The position numbers and the translations under genes were made by a program. A stretch of 64,000 bases of DNA from an uncultured Flavonifractor sp. Its GTDB lineage: Bacteria; Bacillota; Clostridia; Oscillospirales; Oscillospiraceae. Below, one piece after another: positions 54,821 through 63,963 of this stretch. The stretch's first letter is position 1. Each line of letters begins with the position of its first letter. The stretch lies in assembly GCF_944385615.1 (NCBI RefSeq), contig NZ_CALWXV010000002.1, forward strand, positions 57,285 to 121,284. The letters are read 5' to 3'. The notes beneath the pieces were generated by a model that made no database searches, had not been told where the DNA came from, and saw nothing but the letters and a program-made list of their open reading frames with translations.

Positions 54821-57031
54821 ATGCAGGAGGCGGAACAGGATTATATGCAGGGCACCGTGTCAGCCGTGATCTACCAGAATGAGGAGAACGGCTACACGGT
54901 GCTTCGTCTTGACGTGGGAGACGGAGCACTGGTGACCGTGGTGGGCTGTATGCCTGGGGTGGCTCCCGGAGAAGGCATCTCGGTCCAGGGCAGCTGGACC
55001 CGCCACACCTCCTATGGGGAGCAGTTCAAGGCGGAGGCGGTAGAACGGCGTCTGCCTGCGGGAACCAAGGCTATTTATGATTATCTGGCCTCTGGAGCGG
55101 TGCGTGGAATCGGCGCCGCCACTGCCCGGCGGATGATTGAGGAATTTGGGGAGGATGCCCTGACGGTACTGGAGGAGCATCCGGAGCAGCTTACCAAAAT
55201 CAAAGGGATCACCCGTAAGCGGGCCTTGACGATCGGGGAACAGTTCCGGCTTCAAATGGGGATGCGGCGGCTGTTGTCCTTTTTGGGAGAGCATGAGGTA
55301 CCTCTCCAGCTGGCCATGCCGCTGTACCGCAGGTATGGGGACCGGGCCCTGGAGGTCATACGGGGCAACCCCTATTTAATGGTGGATGAAGAACTGGGAG
55401 TAGATTTCTCAACCGCCGATCAGCTGGCCCTGTCCATGGGCATGGAAGGGGATGATCCCCAGCGGGTGGAGGCGGCTCTGCTTTTTGAGCTGACCTACAA
55501 TCTGAACAATGGCCACGCCTTTCTGCCCCATCGTAAGCTATTGGCTGCCACTTCCCAGCTTATTGGTGTGGAAGGGGAGGTGCTGGAGGACGCACTGGAA
55601 ACCCTGCTGGAGCGGGGGGAGGCCGTTCAGGAGTTGGTAGCCGGTGAGGAGGCGGTATACCTCCATGGACTGTATGAGGCCGAGCAGTATGTGGCCTGGC
55701 GGCTGAGCGAGATGTCCAGAGGAGAATTGACCCTGCCCCATGGACTGGACAGCCTCATCGACCAGATTCAGGCTGACCAGGGTATCGTATACGCGCCCCA
55801 GCAGCGGGAGGCGGTGGCGTTGGCGGCCACCAGCCAGGTGATGCTGCTTACCGGCGGTCCAGGCACCGGCAAGACCACCTCACTGCGGGGCGTGTTGGCT
55901 CTCTTTGACCAGCTGGGACTGGAGACCGCTCTGGCTGCCCCAACCGGCAGGGCTGCCAAGCGGCTTGGAGATCTGTGCGGGGCGGAGGGGTACACCATCC
56001 ACCGATTATTGGAGACCCAATATGATCCCCGTTCCGGCCGGTTGATTTTTGCCCACGACGAGAGCGATCCTTTGAAGGCAGACGCAGTCATTGTGGACGA
56101 GACCTCCATGGTGGATATTGTGCTGATGCAGGGACTGCTGTCCGCTCTCCGGGAGGACTGCCGCCTGATTTTGGTGGGGGACCCGGACCAGCTGCCCAGC
56201 GTGGGGCCGGGCAATCTGTTTTCCGATCTGATCCGCAGCGGAGCCATTCCCATGGTGCGCCTCACTGAGATCTTCCGACAGGCCGCCGAGAGCGCCATTG
56301 TCCGCAACGCCCATGGGGTGAATCGGGGAGAAGTCCCCAACCTGCGCGACAACAAGAAGGACTTTTTCTTCCTCCGGCGAAAAGATCCAGCCAGAGCGGC
56401 GGAAACCATTGTGGAGCTGATCCAGACCCGTTTGCCCAAAAATATGGGAATCCCCGCCGACCAGATCCAGGTGCTCTCCCCAACCCGCAAGCGGGTGACC
56501 GGTACCGCCTCCCTGAACCGGGCCATCCAGGAGGCGGTGAACCCCGCCGGTCCGGACAAGCCGGAACGGCGGTTTGGGGAGTATGTGTTCCGCCAGGGGG
56601 ACCGGGTCATGCAGGTGCGCAATAACTACGACGTGGTTTGGAAGGACGGTGCCGAAAGCGGTATGGGCATCTTCAATGGGGATATCGGCACCATCCTTCG
56701 GGTGGACAACCGGGAGCAGATTGTCACTGTAGATTTTGAGGGCAGGGAAGTGGAGTATACCCCCGATATGCTGGTGGAACTGGAACCGGCCTATGCCATA
56801 ACTGTCCATAAGGCCCAAGGCAGCGAGTACCGTGCGGTGATTTTGGCGGTCAGCGAGGGAGCGCCCATGCTGCTGACGCGAGGTGTGCTGTATACGGCTA
56901 TCACCCGAGCCAGAGAGCTGCTGATCCTGGTGGGTGACGAGGAAGTGGTCGCCCGGATGACTGCCAACGATCGCCAGCAGAGGCGGTACTCCGGCCTGCG
57001 CTGGCGGCTGGTACAAATGAAAGAGTCCTAG
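54821..57031 (+). CDS. recD2: RecD2-type SF1B DNA helicase
   Basis: A 736-residue ATP-dependent 5'-3' helicase of the RecD-like (RecD2/YrrC) type, which acts without RecBC. It has the long N-terminal domain with OB-like start and helix-hairpin-helix segments (GAVRGIGAATARRMIEEFG and IKGITRKRALTIGEQF), Walker A LTGGPGTGKTT, Walker B VIVDETSMVD, motif III GDPDQLPSVGPG and the C-terminal TVHKAQGSEY and YTAITRARELL. ATG behind GAGGAGGGG. A terminator follows 32 bases after the stop. Confidence 0.95.
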   Translation: MQEAEQDYMQGTVSAVIYQNEENGYTVLRLDVGDGALVTVVGCMPGVAPGEGISVQGSWTRHTSYGEQFKAEAVERRLPAGTKAIYDYLASGAVRGIGAATARRMIEEFGEDALTVLEEHPEQLTKIKGITRKRALTIGEQFRLQMGMRRLLSFLGEHEVPLQLAMPLYRRYGDRALEVIRGNPYLMVDEELGVDFSTADQLALSMGMEGDDPQRVEAALLFELTYNLNNGHAFLPHRKLLAATSQLIGVEGEVLEDALETLLERGEAVQELVAGEEAVYLHGLYEAEQYVAWRLSEMSRGELTLPHGLDSLIDQIQADQGIVYAPQQREAVALAATSQVMLLTGGPGTGKTTSLRGVLALFDQLGLETALAAPTGRAAKRLGDLCGAEGYTIHRLLETQYDPRSGRLIFAHDESDPLKADAVIVDETSMVDIVLMQGLLSALREDCRLILVGDPDQLPSVGPGNLFSDLIRSGAIPMVRLTEIFRQAAESAIVRNAHGVNRGEVPNLRDNKKDFFFLRRKDPARAAETIVELIQTRLPKNMGIPADQIQVLSPTRKRVTGTASLNRAIQEAVNPAGPDKPERRFGEYVFRQGDRVMQVRNNYDVVWKDGAESGMGIFNGDIGTILRVDNREQIVTVDFEGREVEYTPDMLVELEPAYAITVHKAQGSEYRAVILAVSEGAPMLLTRGVLYTAITRARELLILVGDEEVVARMTANDRQQRRYSGLRWRLVQMKES

Positions 57032-57063
57032 AGAACAGCCTCTGCGGTTAAAATCGGTAAAAT

Positions 57064-57103
57064 AAAAATGGTTCTCTTCCAAAATGGAGGAGAACCATTT
57101 TTT
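57064..57103. terminator. Bidirectional terminator between recD2 and upp
   Basis: A 17-pair stem with one wobble, AAAAATGGTTCTCTTCC (57064-57080) and its partner at 57086-57102, loop AAAAT. Confidence 0.9.
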
Positions 57104-57113
57104 GTAAAACCAT

Positions 57114-57749
57114 TTACTTTGTGCCGAAGATCCGGTCTCCGGCATCGCCCAGACCGGGGACAATATAGCCGTGCTCATTGAGCTTTTCGTCCAGAGCGGC
57201 ACAGTAGATGTCCACGTCGGGATGATCGTGATGGACCCGCTCAATGCCCTCGGGAGCGGCGATGATGTTCATCAGCTTAATGTGCTTGACCTCATAGTTT
57301 TTGATGAACTGGATCGCAGCGGAAGCGGAGCCGCCGGTGGCCAGCATGGGATCCAGGATGATAACCTCCCGCTCGGCAATGTCGGTAGGCATCTTGCAGT
57401 AATATTCCACCGGCTCCAGCGTGTCAGGGTCCCGATACAGGCCGATATGGCCCACCTTGGCGGAGGGGATCAGGGTCAGGATGCCGTCCACCATGCCCAG
57501 ACCAGCCCGCAGAACGGGGACAATGGCCAGCTTCTTACCGGCGATGGTCTTGAACTTGCCGGTGGTGATGGGGGTCTTGATCTCCACCTCCTCCATGGGC
57601 AGATCCCGGGTGGCTTCATAGCACATGAGGGTGGCGATCTCGGAGACTACCTGACGGAAGTCTTTGACGCCGGTGTTCTCATCCCGAAGGATAGAGAGCT
57701 TGTGCTGCAAAAGCGGATGATCAAGAATGTGTACTTTTTCCATATCCAT
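57114..57749 (-). CDS. upp: Uracil phosphoribosyltransferase (Upp)
   Basis: Salvages uracil to UMP with PRPP. The 211-residue protein has the PRPP motif [17 protein letters not shown], the uracil-contact end [17 protein letters not shown] and the N-terminal [17 protein letters not shown]. Start ATG 57749 after AAAGGGG; a second ATG two codons on is possible. The longest frame runs back to 58004 but overlaps tsaB. The start lies 29 bases inside the end of tsaB, so the two are tightly linked. Confidence 0.96.
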   Translation of the reverse strand: MDMEKVHILDHPLLQHKLSILRDENTGVKDFRQVVSEIATLMCYEATRDLPMEEVEIKTPITTGKFKTIAGKKLAIVPVLRAGLGMVDGILTLIPSAKVGHIGLYRDPDTLEPVEYYCKMPTDIAEREVIILDPMLATGGSASAAIQFIKNYEVKHIKLMNIIAAPEGIERVHHDHPDVDIYCAALDEKLNEHGYIVPGLGDAGDRIFGTK

Positions 57750-58464
57750 GGCGTGATTCCCCTTTGCTTTCTTCTTTTGCCAGCCGCTCCCGTTCAGCCT
57801 GGGAGAGCCGGTGATAGTTGGGTGCCAGACCTGACGCATCAGTGAGCAGGCCCTGCCGAGCCAGCTCCAGGCCGCACCGGGCCACACCCCACGCGCTCTG
57901 GAACCGCAGGTGGGGGGGCGCCAGACGGACGTCCAGCCCCAGCTCTTTGAGGGTAGTATAGCATAAAACAGCGCCGTCTCCAACCAGTAATTGTGTTTTT
58001 CCACTGATTTTTAATTCAGCGGCCAATTCCTCCAGAGAGATGGCCCGGTCCGGGCACAGCCGTGTCAGGCCCTGACCGTCACTGGAAAAGCGGGCATTGT
58101 ATACCTGATGCCGGCGGGCATCCATGACGGCGCAGATCTCCAGCCCGGTGTGGGCCAAGTTCCAGGCCATAGACTCCAGGGTGGAGCAGGCGGCACAGGG
58201 AAGATTTCCAGGCCAGGCCAGGCCCTTGGCCGCGGCCACACCGATCCGCAAGCCGGTAAAAGAGCCGGGACCTGCCGCCACGGCGATCAGATCCACCTGC
58301 TCCAAGGTGATACCGCACCCGGCCAGCAGGGAAGTGGTCATAGGCATGAGCGTCACGGAATGGGTGAGACCATTGTTTTGATAAGACTGGGCAATGAGTG
58401 TTTCATCCTCGCACAAAGCCACTGAGCAAGCGGCGGCAGAGGACTCCAGAGCCAGGATCTTCAT
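57721..58464 (-). CDS. tsaB: tRNA threonylcarbamoyladenosine biosynthesis protein TsaB
   Basis: An ASKHA-fold partner of TsaD that is needed for the t6A modification at position 37 of ANN-decoding tRNAs. The 247-residue chain shows [28 protein letters not shown], the [19 protein letters not shown] hallmark and the [15 protein letters not shown] segment. The C-terminal tail ([22 protein letters not shown]) is charged and overlaps the upp start, probably unstructured. It overlaps tsaE by four bases. tsaD is not in the window. Confidence 0.94.
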   Translation of the reverse strand: MKILALESSAAACSVALCEDETLIAQSYQNNGLTHSVTLMPMTTSLLAGCGITLEQVDLIAVAAGPGSFTGLRIGVAAAKGLAWPGNLPCAACSTLESMAWNLAHTGLEICAVMDARRHQVYNARFSSDGQGLTRLCPDRAISLEELAAELKISGKTQLLVGDGAVLCYTTLKELGLDVRLAPPHLRFQSAWGVARCGLELARQGLLTDASGLAPNYHRLSQAERERLAKEESKGESRHGYGKSTHS

Positions 58465-58889
58465 CCTTGACCACCTCCCGTAATTGTGATGACACGCTGG
58501 CCGTCATGTTCTCCCCGGCGGATATCTACACGAATGGTATCTTCCTCCAAGGCATCGGCGATGTTTTCGCTCCACTCCACAGCACACACGCCCCCCCGGG
58601 CCAGATAGTCCTCCCAGCCGATGTCGAAGAGTTCGTCTGCCGAGCCCAGACGGTACATATCAAAATGAAACAGGGGCAGTCGGCCTCCCTCATACTCATT
58701 GACGATGGTAAAGGTGGGGCTGGTGACTCGCTCCTCGATCCCCAGTCCCTTGGCCAGTCCACGGGTAAAGGCAGTCTTACCGGCCCCCAGATCTCCGGTG
58801 AAAGCAATTACGCTTCCTGGTTCCAGCGTGGCGGCCAAAGACGCCCCGACCGCTTCGGTCTCAGTAGGGGAATTGGTTGTAATTTCCAT
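58461..58889 (-). CDS. tsaE: tRNA threonylcarbamoyladenosine biosynthesis ATPase TsaE
   Basis: A P-loop ATPase that works with TsaB and TsaD in t6A formation. The 142-residue protein has Walker [15 protein letters not shown] at about 32-45, the switch region [14 protein letters not shown] and [22 protein letters not shown]. Start ATG 58889 after GAAGAGGTG; 21 open codons upstream lie in the promoter region. It leads the tsaE-tsaB-upp operon. Confidence 0.95.
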   Translation of the reverse strand: MEITTNSPTETEAVGASLAATLEPGSVIAFTGDLGAGKTAFTRGLAKGLGIEERVTSPTFTIVNEYEGGRLPLFHFDMYRLGSADELFDIGWEDYLARGGVCAVEWSENIADALEEDTIRVDIRRGEHDGQRVITITGGGQG

Positions 58890-58923
58890 ATAGCACCTCT
58901 TCAATTGTGAAGATTCTGACAAG

Positions 58924-58952
58924 ATTATATCACAGCTGTTTACCAAACGCAA
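58924..58952 (-). promoter_or_regulatory. Promoter of tsaE-tsaB-upp
   Basis: Minus strand TTGCGT (58952-58947), 17-base spacer, TATAAT (58929-58924). Confidence 0.65.
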
Positions 58953-58966
58953 AAAAGATGGTAAAC
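58938..58966. promoter_or_regulatory. Inverted repeat across divergent tsaE and SEDS-gene promoters
   Basis: Eight-base arms GTTTACCA (58938-58945) and TGGTAAAC (58959-58966) with a 13-base centre. Plus-strand -35 TTTACC and -10 TAAACT (58939-58944 and 58962-58967, spacer 17) fall in the arms, and the tsaE -35 lies in the centre. A shared operator is possible. Confidence 0.5.
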
Positions 58967-59027
58967 TAATTCGGTGCCTGCACAGCGCCTTGCGGCAGAG
59001 TTGCAGGCAGAAAAGGGAGGTGAGCCA

Positions 59028-60218
59028 TTGTCCTGGCTGAGAGATTCCATCCGCTCCTTCTGGCAGCAGGGAGACCGCGTGCTGCTGACCCTGTGTTTGC
59101 TGGCCAGTGGATATGGCTTGGTGCTTATTTTCAGCGCCACCCGCTACTTGGGTGAGGCAGATGGGATGCGCTGTATGATCGTACAGACCGTTGCTATTCT
59201 GCTGGGTATTGTAATCTATATGCTCATGTCCTCGGTGGATATTGAGCTGTTTGTGGAAAAATCCTGGAAGTGGCTTCTGGCATTCAACGTAATCATCAAT
59301 GCCTTGGTGCGCACACCTCTAGGTATCGAGGTCAATGGCAACCGCAGCTGGCTCCACATTCCCGGTTTTCCCGTCAATCTTCAGCCGGCGGAGATCGCTA
59401 AGCTGACCTTCGTGCTGCTGTTGGCCTGGCAGATAAGCCGCCTGCGGGAAAAAGGCATCAGCAAGCCTTCTTCGGTGTTCCAAATCGCTGGACATACCCT
59501 GTTTATGTTTGGTGTGGTAGCGGTCACCTCAGGCGACTTCGGTATGGGTCTGACTTATCTGGCCATTTTTGTCATTATGGCCTGGTCCGCCGGAGTAAAA
59601 AAGCGCTGGTTCCTGCTGGCCCTGATGGTGTGCGTGGTGGGTGTGGTGCTTATCTGGCCCCATGTAAAGGACCTGTACTTCATGAAACGCTTTACCGTGG
59701 TTATCGACCACATTACAGGTAACCCTGATACCATTGGTGACCAGACCCTGGGCCAAGGCTGGCAGCAGACCCGCAGTATTCTGGCCATCGGCAGCGGCGG
59801 ACTCACCGGTATGGGTTATCTTCAGGGTATCCAGACCCAAAGCAGTTATAAATCCAACCTGCCCGCTCGTGAGACCGACGAAATCTTCGCCGTCTGCGGG
59901 GAGGAATTCGGTATGGTCGGCTGTTTGCTGCTGCTCCTGTTGCTGGCGGCCATCATCCTGCGGTGCGTCTGGGTGGCCCGTCGGGCCTGTTCGCCACAGA
60001 GTGCTCTGATTGCTATGGGCTACGGCGGCATGCTGCTGGCCCAGGTGGCGGTCAATGTGGGAATGTGCCTCTATGTGTTCCCGGTGGTAGGCCTGACCCT
60101 GCCCTTTATCAGCTATGGCGGCTCTTCTATTATTACCATGTATGCCGCCATGGGTATCGTATCCAGTATTAAAATGCGCTCTCTGCCCAGCTGGCTGCGG
60201 GACCGCAGCAGACTGTAG
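59028..60218 (+). CDS. SEDS-family peptidoglycan glycosyltransferase (FtsW/RodA/SpoVE)
   Basis: A 396-residue polytopic protein with about ten helices, a polymerase of lipid II into glycan strands. Family marks are GNRSWLHIPGFPVNLQPAEIAKL, IAIGSGGLTGMGYLQGIQTQ, RETDEIFAVCGEEFGMVG (which holds the position of the catalytic Asp of RodA) and LPFISYGGSS. The text looks nearer RodA than FtsW, but sub-type is uncertain. Start TTG 59028 after GGGAGGTGAG; 18 open codons upstream lack a ribosome site. No cognate class B PBP is adjacent. Two M16 genes and lgt follow. Confidence 0.9.
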   Translation: MSWLRDSIRSFWQQGDRVLLTLCLLASGYGLVLIFSATRYLGEADGMRCMIVQTVAILLGIVIYMLMSSVDIELFVEKSWKWLLAFNVIINALVRTPLGIEVNGNRSWLHIPGFPVNLQPAEIAKLTFVLLLAWQISRLREKGISKPSSVFQIAGHTLFMFGVVAVTSGDFGMGLTYLAIFVIMAWSAGVKKRWFLLALMVCVVGVVLIWPHVKDLYFMKRFTVVIDHITGNPDTIGDQTLGQGWQQTRSILAIGSGGLTGMGYLQGIQTQSSYKSNLPARETDEIFAVCGEEFGMVGCLLLLLLLAAIILRCVWVARRACSPQSALIAMGYGGMLLAQVAVNVGMCLYVFPVVGLTLPFISYGGSSIITMYAAMGIVSSIKMRSLPSWLRDRSRL

Positions 60219-60290
60219 GTGGAAGTATGTATAGAGCCTGCCTTCTGTGGCAGGCTATGGTCGTAAGGAAGAAAGGACGGATCGCAGCAC

Positions 60291-61565
60291 ATGAAGGTCA
60301 CAAGGATCGAATTGCAGCCCGGCGTCTGGCTGACGGCGGTACAGACAAAAAAATTCAAATCCAGTGTATTGGGGGCCCGGTTTCTCACTCCGCTGACGGC
60401 AGAGACCGCCGCCTGCAACGCACTGATTCCCATGGTGCTCCGCCGGGGCACCCAGTCGCATCCCGACCTGGAGTCCATTTCCGCCGTTTTGGATGAGTTG
60501 TACGGCGGCTCTCTGGAGCCTGTGGTACGGAAAAAAGGGGAGACCCAGTGCGTGGGTTTTGTAGGCAGCTTTCTGGATGACGCCTACACCTTAGAGAAAG
60601 AAAAAATACTGGAGCCGGCGGTTGCGCTGTTGGCGGAGTTGATCGGCAATCCCTATACGCAAAACGGAACTTTCTGCCCTGAGTATACCAAGCAGGAAAA
60701 GGCCAATCTCACGGACCAGATCCGGGCCCAGGTCAATGACAAGCAGCAGTATGCTCAAATGCGGGTAGTAGCCGAGATGTGCGCCGGAGAGCCCTTTGGC
60801 GTGGACAAGCTGGGCAGCGAGCCTGCGGTTGAGGCTATCACCCACCAGTCCTTGTGGGACGGTTATCAGAATCTGCTGAGAGAGGCTCGGGTGGAGCTCT
60901 ATTACTGTGGTTCAGCGGACCCGGACCGGGTCCAGGCGGCGTTTGGCCCTCTGCTGGCGGTTCTGCCCAAGGATGGCAATCGGACCGGGTTGATCCGCCC
61001 CGCCAAGAAAAAGGCCCCCAAGCAGCCTCGCCGGGTAGAGGAAGCCCTGGATGTGACCCAAGGCAAGCTGTCTATGGGATTCCGCACAAACACGGATGCA
61101 TGGGATGAGCAGTATCCCGCCCTGGCGTTGATTAACGCGATCTATGGCGGAACCACTACCTCCAAACTATTTATGAACGTGCGGGAAAAGTTGAGTCTGT
61201 GCTACTATGCCAGCTCCGGCTTGATGAAGTATAAAGATGTGATGCTGGTTTCCTCCGGTGTGGAGTTTGACAAGGTGGGACAGGCGGAGGCGGAGATCCT
61301 CTCCCAGCTTTACAAGTGCCAGACCGGTGACTTTTCCGATGACGAGCTGGAGTGGGCCCGCCGGTCGGTGGTGAGTACGCTGCGTACCACACTGGACAAC
61401 CAGAGCCGGTTGGAGGATTACTGGCTGGGACAGGGAGCCGCCGGACTGACCGAGGGACCGGATGAGCTGGCAGAACGGGTGGAGGCAGTCACCAGAGCCC
61501 AGGTAGTGGAGGCCGCCCAGGATTTGACTCTGGACACGGTATATTTCCTGAAAGGCAGGGAGTGA
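60291..61565 (+). CDS. M16-family protein without the zinc motif (YmfF-like)
   Basis: A 424-residue M16 peptidase homologue that lacks the HxxEH zinc motif in its first domain, so it is likely the non-catalytic partner of the next gene. It matches the YmfF type (annotated as EF-P 5-aminopentanol modification-associated). Visible are LGARFLTPLTAETAACNALIPMVLRRGT in place of the active-site helix, QGKLSMGFRTNT and the C-terminal subdomain with YGGTTTSKLFMNVREKLSLCYYASS. ATG with AAGAAAGGA upstream; four bases before ymfH-like start. Confidence 0.9.
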   Translation: MKVTRIELQPGVWLTAVQTKKFKSSVLGARFLTPLTAETAACNALIPMVLRRGTQSHPDLESISAVLDELYGGSLEPVVRKKGETQCVGFVGSFLDDAYTLEKEKILEPAVALLAELIGNPYTQNGTFCPEYTKQEKANLTDQIRAQVNDKQQYAQMRVVAEMCAGEPFGVDKLGSEPAVEAITHQSLWDGYQNLLREARVELYYCGSADPDRVQAAFGPLLAVLPKDGNRTGLIRPAKKKAPKQPRRVEEALDVTQGKLSMGFRTNTDAWDEQYPALALINAIYGGTTTSKLFMNVREKLSLCYYASSGLMKYKDVMLVSSGVEFDKVGQAEAEILSQLYKCQTGDFSDDELEWARRSVVSTLRTTLDNQSRLEDYWLGQGAAGLTEGPDELAERVEAVTRAQVVEAAQDLTLDTVYFLKGRE

Positions 61566-61569
61566 ACCT

Positions 61570-62850
61570 ATGGTAAGCAAACAGTATCCCCGGTTGGGGG
61601 AGACCGTATTTCATGAAATTTTAGAAAATGGGCTCCATATCTATGTGGACCGCCGCCGAAATTTCCAGAAGAGCTATGCCTTTTTTGCCACCAACTATGG
61701 CGGTATGGATATGCGCTTCCACCAGGACGGACGTTGGAAGGACACGCCGGCGGGAGTGGCCCATTTTCTCGAGCACAAGATGTTCGACACCAAGGATGGC
61801 AATGCGCTCCAGGATCTGGCGGCCAACGGGGCCTCTCCCAACGCCTTTACCAGTTCCGCCCTCACGGGTTACTACTTTGAGAGCACCGAGAAGTTTTTTG
61901 ATAACCTGAAAATTTTGTTGTCCTTTGTGTCTGTTCCTTATTTTACGGAGGAGAGCGTGGACAAGGAGCAGGGCATCATCGGCCAGGAGATCCGCATGGT
62001 GGAGGATGACCCGGACAACCAGGTCTTTTACGCCCTGATGGAGTGTCTGTACGACCATCACCCCATTCGGGTCCCCATTGCCGGCACCCAGGCGTCCATC
62101 GCCAAGATCACCGCCGGCACACTTTATTCCTGCCACAAGGCCTTTTATAACCCGGCCAATATGGTGCTCACCGTGGCGGGGGATGTAGACCCCGAACAGG
62201 TATGTGCCATCGCCAAGGAGATCCTGCCCAATGAGTCCTTGCCTCAGATTGACCGGGACTACGGCGGCGAAGAGGACTCCAACGCCGCTTGTGGGGAGAA
62301 GGAACTGACCATGGAGGTGTCCACCCCCATTTTCCAACTGGGCTTCAAATGCGATCCAGCCCAGCGGGGTGAAGCGTGGCTGCAGCGGGAGCTGACAGGG
62401 GAATTGGCCTGTGAGGCCCTGCTGGGCAGCTCCAGCCCTCTGTACGCCAAGCTGTACAGCCAGGGGCTGATCAACAAGAATTTCGGCTATGGCTTTGAAC
62501 TCTATCCCGGCTGCGCCCTCATGGTGGCCGGCGGCGAGAGCCGGGACCCTCGGGCCGTGCGGGACGCAGTGCTTGCAGAAGGGGAGCGGCTGGCCCAGGA
62601 GGGAATTGACCCCGATCTGTTCCAGCGGCTGAAGAAGGGTGTCTATGGCGCCAAGGTCCGGGGGCTCAACTCCTTTGAGTTTACCTGCATCTCCATGGCC
62701 CAGTCTCACTTTGCCGGGGTGGATTATTTCCGGTTCCCTGAGCTGTTTGACGGCATTACCAAGGAGACCGTGGAGGATGGGATTCGCCGCTGGGTGACCG
62801 CTCAGCGGTGCGGTCTGGCTGTGGTGCGCCCAGGGGAGGGAAAGGCATGA
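61570..62850 (+). CDS. M16-family zinc peptidase (YmfH-like)
   Basis: A 426-residue inverzincin. The zinc motif HxxEH is intact: His65, Glu68 and His69 in GVAHFLEHKMFD, with the downstream third ligand in EQGIIGQEIRMVEDDP. It pairs with the preceding inactive homologue, like bacterial YmfF/YmfH, which in Bacillus subtilis are linked to 5-aminopentanol modification of elongation factor P. ATG behind AGGGAG. It overlaps lgt by four bases. No efp or YmfI-like reductase is in the window, so the role is inferred from family only. Confidence 0.92.
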   Translation: MVSKQYPRLGETVFHEILENGLHIYVDRRRNFQKSYAFFATNYGGMDMRFHQDGRWKDTPAGVAHFLEHKMFDTKDGNALQDLAANGASPNAFTSSALTGYYFESTEKFFDNLKILLSFVSVPYFTEESVDKEQGIIGQEIRMVEDDPDNQVFYALMECLYDHHPIRVPIAGTQASIAKITAGTLYSCHKAFYNPANMVLTVAGDVDPEQVCAIAKEILPNESLPQIDRDYGGEEDSNAACGEKELTMEVSTPIFQLGFKCDPAQRGEAWLQRELTGELACEALLGSSSPLYAKLYSQGLINKNFGYGFELYPGCALMVAGGESRDPRAVRDAVLAEGERLAQEGIDPDLFQRLKKGVYGAKVRGLNSFEFTCISMAQSHFAGVDYFRFPELFDGITKETVEDGIRRWVTAQRCGLAVVRPGEGKA

Positions 62851-63917
62851 TGGGGACTGTCTCTTTTCCTGGATTGGGACTGGAGTTTCAGCTAAACCGG
62901 ATCGCCTTTCATGTGGGCAGCTGGCCTGTCTACTGGTACGGCATTATCATCGCCGCCGGCTTTTTGCTGGCGGTGGTATTCTGTTCCAGAAAGGCGCCCC
63001 AGTTTGGTATCCGCCAGGATGATATCATTGACATGCTCTTTTTTGCCGTGCCCCTGTCCATCATCGGGGCTCGGCTATACTACATCATTTTCTATCTGGA
63101 CCTTTACCGCCGGGAGGACGGTTCCCTGGATTTTGGGGCCATGGTGCGGATTTGGGATGGCGGTCTGGCTATCTATGGCGGCGTTATCGCCGCGGTCATC
63201 ACCCTGTTTGTATTCTGCAAGGTTCGGAAGATTAAATTCTTAGCTTTTGCTGATCTGGGTTCCTTCGGGATGCTGATTGGCCAGATGGTAGGACGGTGGG
63301 GCAATTTTGTCAATATCGAGGCCTACGGCGGGCCCACCGATCTGCCCTGGCGGATGGGAATCTATCAGTATGTAGACGGGGCGCGGCAGTATGTAGAGGT
63401 CCATCCCACCTTTCTCTATGAATCCCTGTGGAATCTGGTGGGGCTGGGCCTGCTCATTCTGATCGCCAAAAAATGGCGCAAGTTTGACGGCCAGATCTTC
63501 CTGAGCTACTTTGCCTGGTATGGCGTGGGCCGGGGCTTTATCGAGGGCCTGCGTACCGACAGCCTGTACTTCTTCAACACACCTATTCGGGTGTCCCAGG
63601 TGTTTGGCTTTGCCACTGCTCTCATTGCCATCGTGCTGCTGGTCTATTTGTTGGTTTTCCGCAAGCATGATCCGTCTACGCTGTGGATCCATCAGATGAA
63701 GGCCCACCCTCGGCGGGTAGCGGTGGTCTACCCTGAGGGACAGGGCGGTGCCTGGCTTGCCAAGCAGAAGAAACGTTTGGAACGGGATTTTGCCTGTACC
63801 GAAGAGTATGCTCTGCCGGCGGAGGCTGACCCGTCGGAGAAATCCGACCTGATTGCCGCATTGAGGGTACGCTCCGATCTGAAAGAAGTTCTGGTCATGG
63901 ATGAGAAAAAGAAATAA
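62847..63917 (+). CDS. lgt: Prolipoprotein diacylglyceryl transferase (Lgt) with long C-terminal tail
   Basis: Membrane enzyme that transfers diacylglycerol from phosphatidylglycerol to the lipobox cysteine of prolipoproteins. The 356-residue protein has about seven helices and the Lgt signature GQMVGRWGNFVNIEAYG (about 151-167), plus HPTFLYESLWN and YGVGRGFIEGLRTD. After the last helix (about 265-287) it has an extra charged tail of some 70 residues (QMKAHPRRVAVVYPEG...KEVLVMDEKKK), longer than usual Lgt proteins. Two ATGs (62847 and 62850) overlap the previous stop; GGGGAGGG precedes them. Confidence 0.94.
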   Translation: MMGTVSFPGLGLEFQLNRIAFHVGSWPVYWYGIIIAAGFLLAVVFCSRKAPQFGIRQDDIIDMLFFAVPLSIIGARLYYIIFYLDLYRREDGSLDFGAMVRIWDGGLAIYGGVIAAVITLFVFCKVRKIKFLAFADLGSFGMLIGQMVGRWGNFVNIEAYGGPTDLPWRMGIYQYVDGARQYVEVHPTFLYESLWNLVGLGLLILIAKKWRKFDGQIFLSYFAWYGVGRGFIEGLRTDSLYFFNTPIRVSQVFGFATALIAIVLLVYLLVFRKHDPSTLWIHQMKAHPRRVAVVYPEGQGGAWLAKQKKRLERDFACTEEYALPAEADPSEKSDLIAALRVRSDLKEVLVMDEKKK

Positions 63918-63923
63918 ATGAGT

Positions 63924-63963
63924 AGGGCGCGTTGCAGAAATGAAATCTGCAGCGCGCCCTTTT
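63924..63963 (+). terminator. Terminator of the SEDS-ymfFH-lgt operon
   Basis: A 15-pair stem with one wobble, AGGGCGCGTTGCAGA and TCTGCAGCGCGCCCT, seven-base loop and TTT. From here to the window end (64000) I see no gene. Confidence 0.85.
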
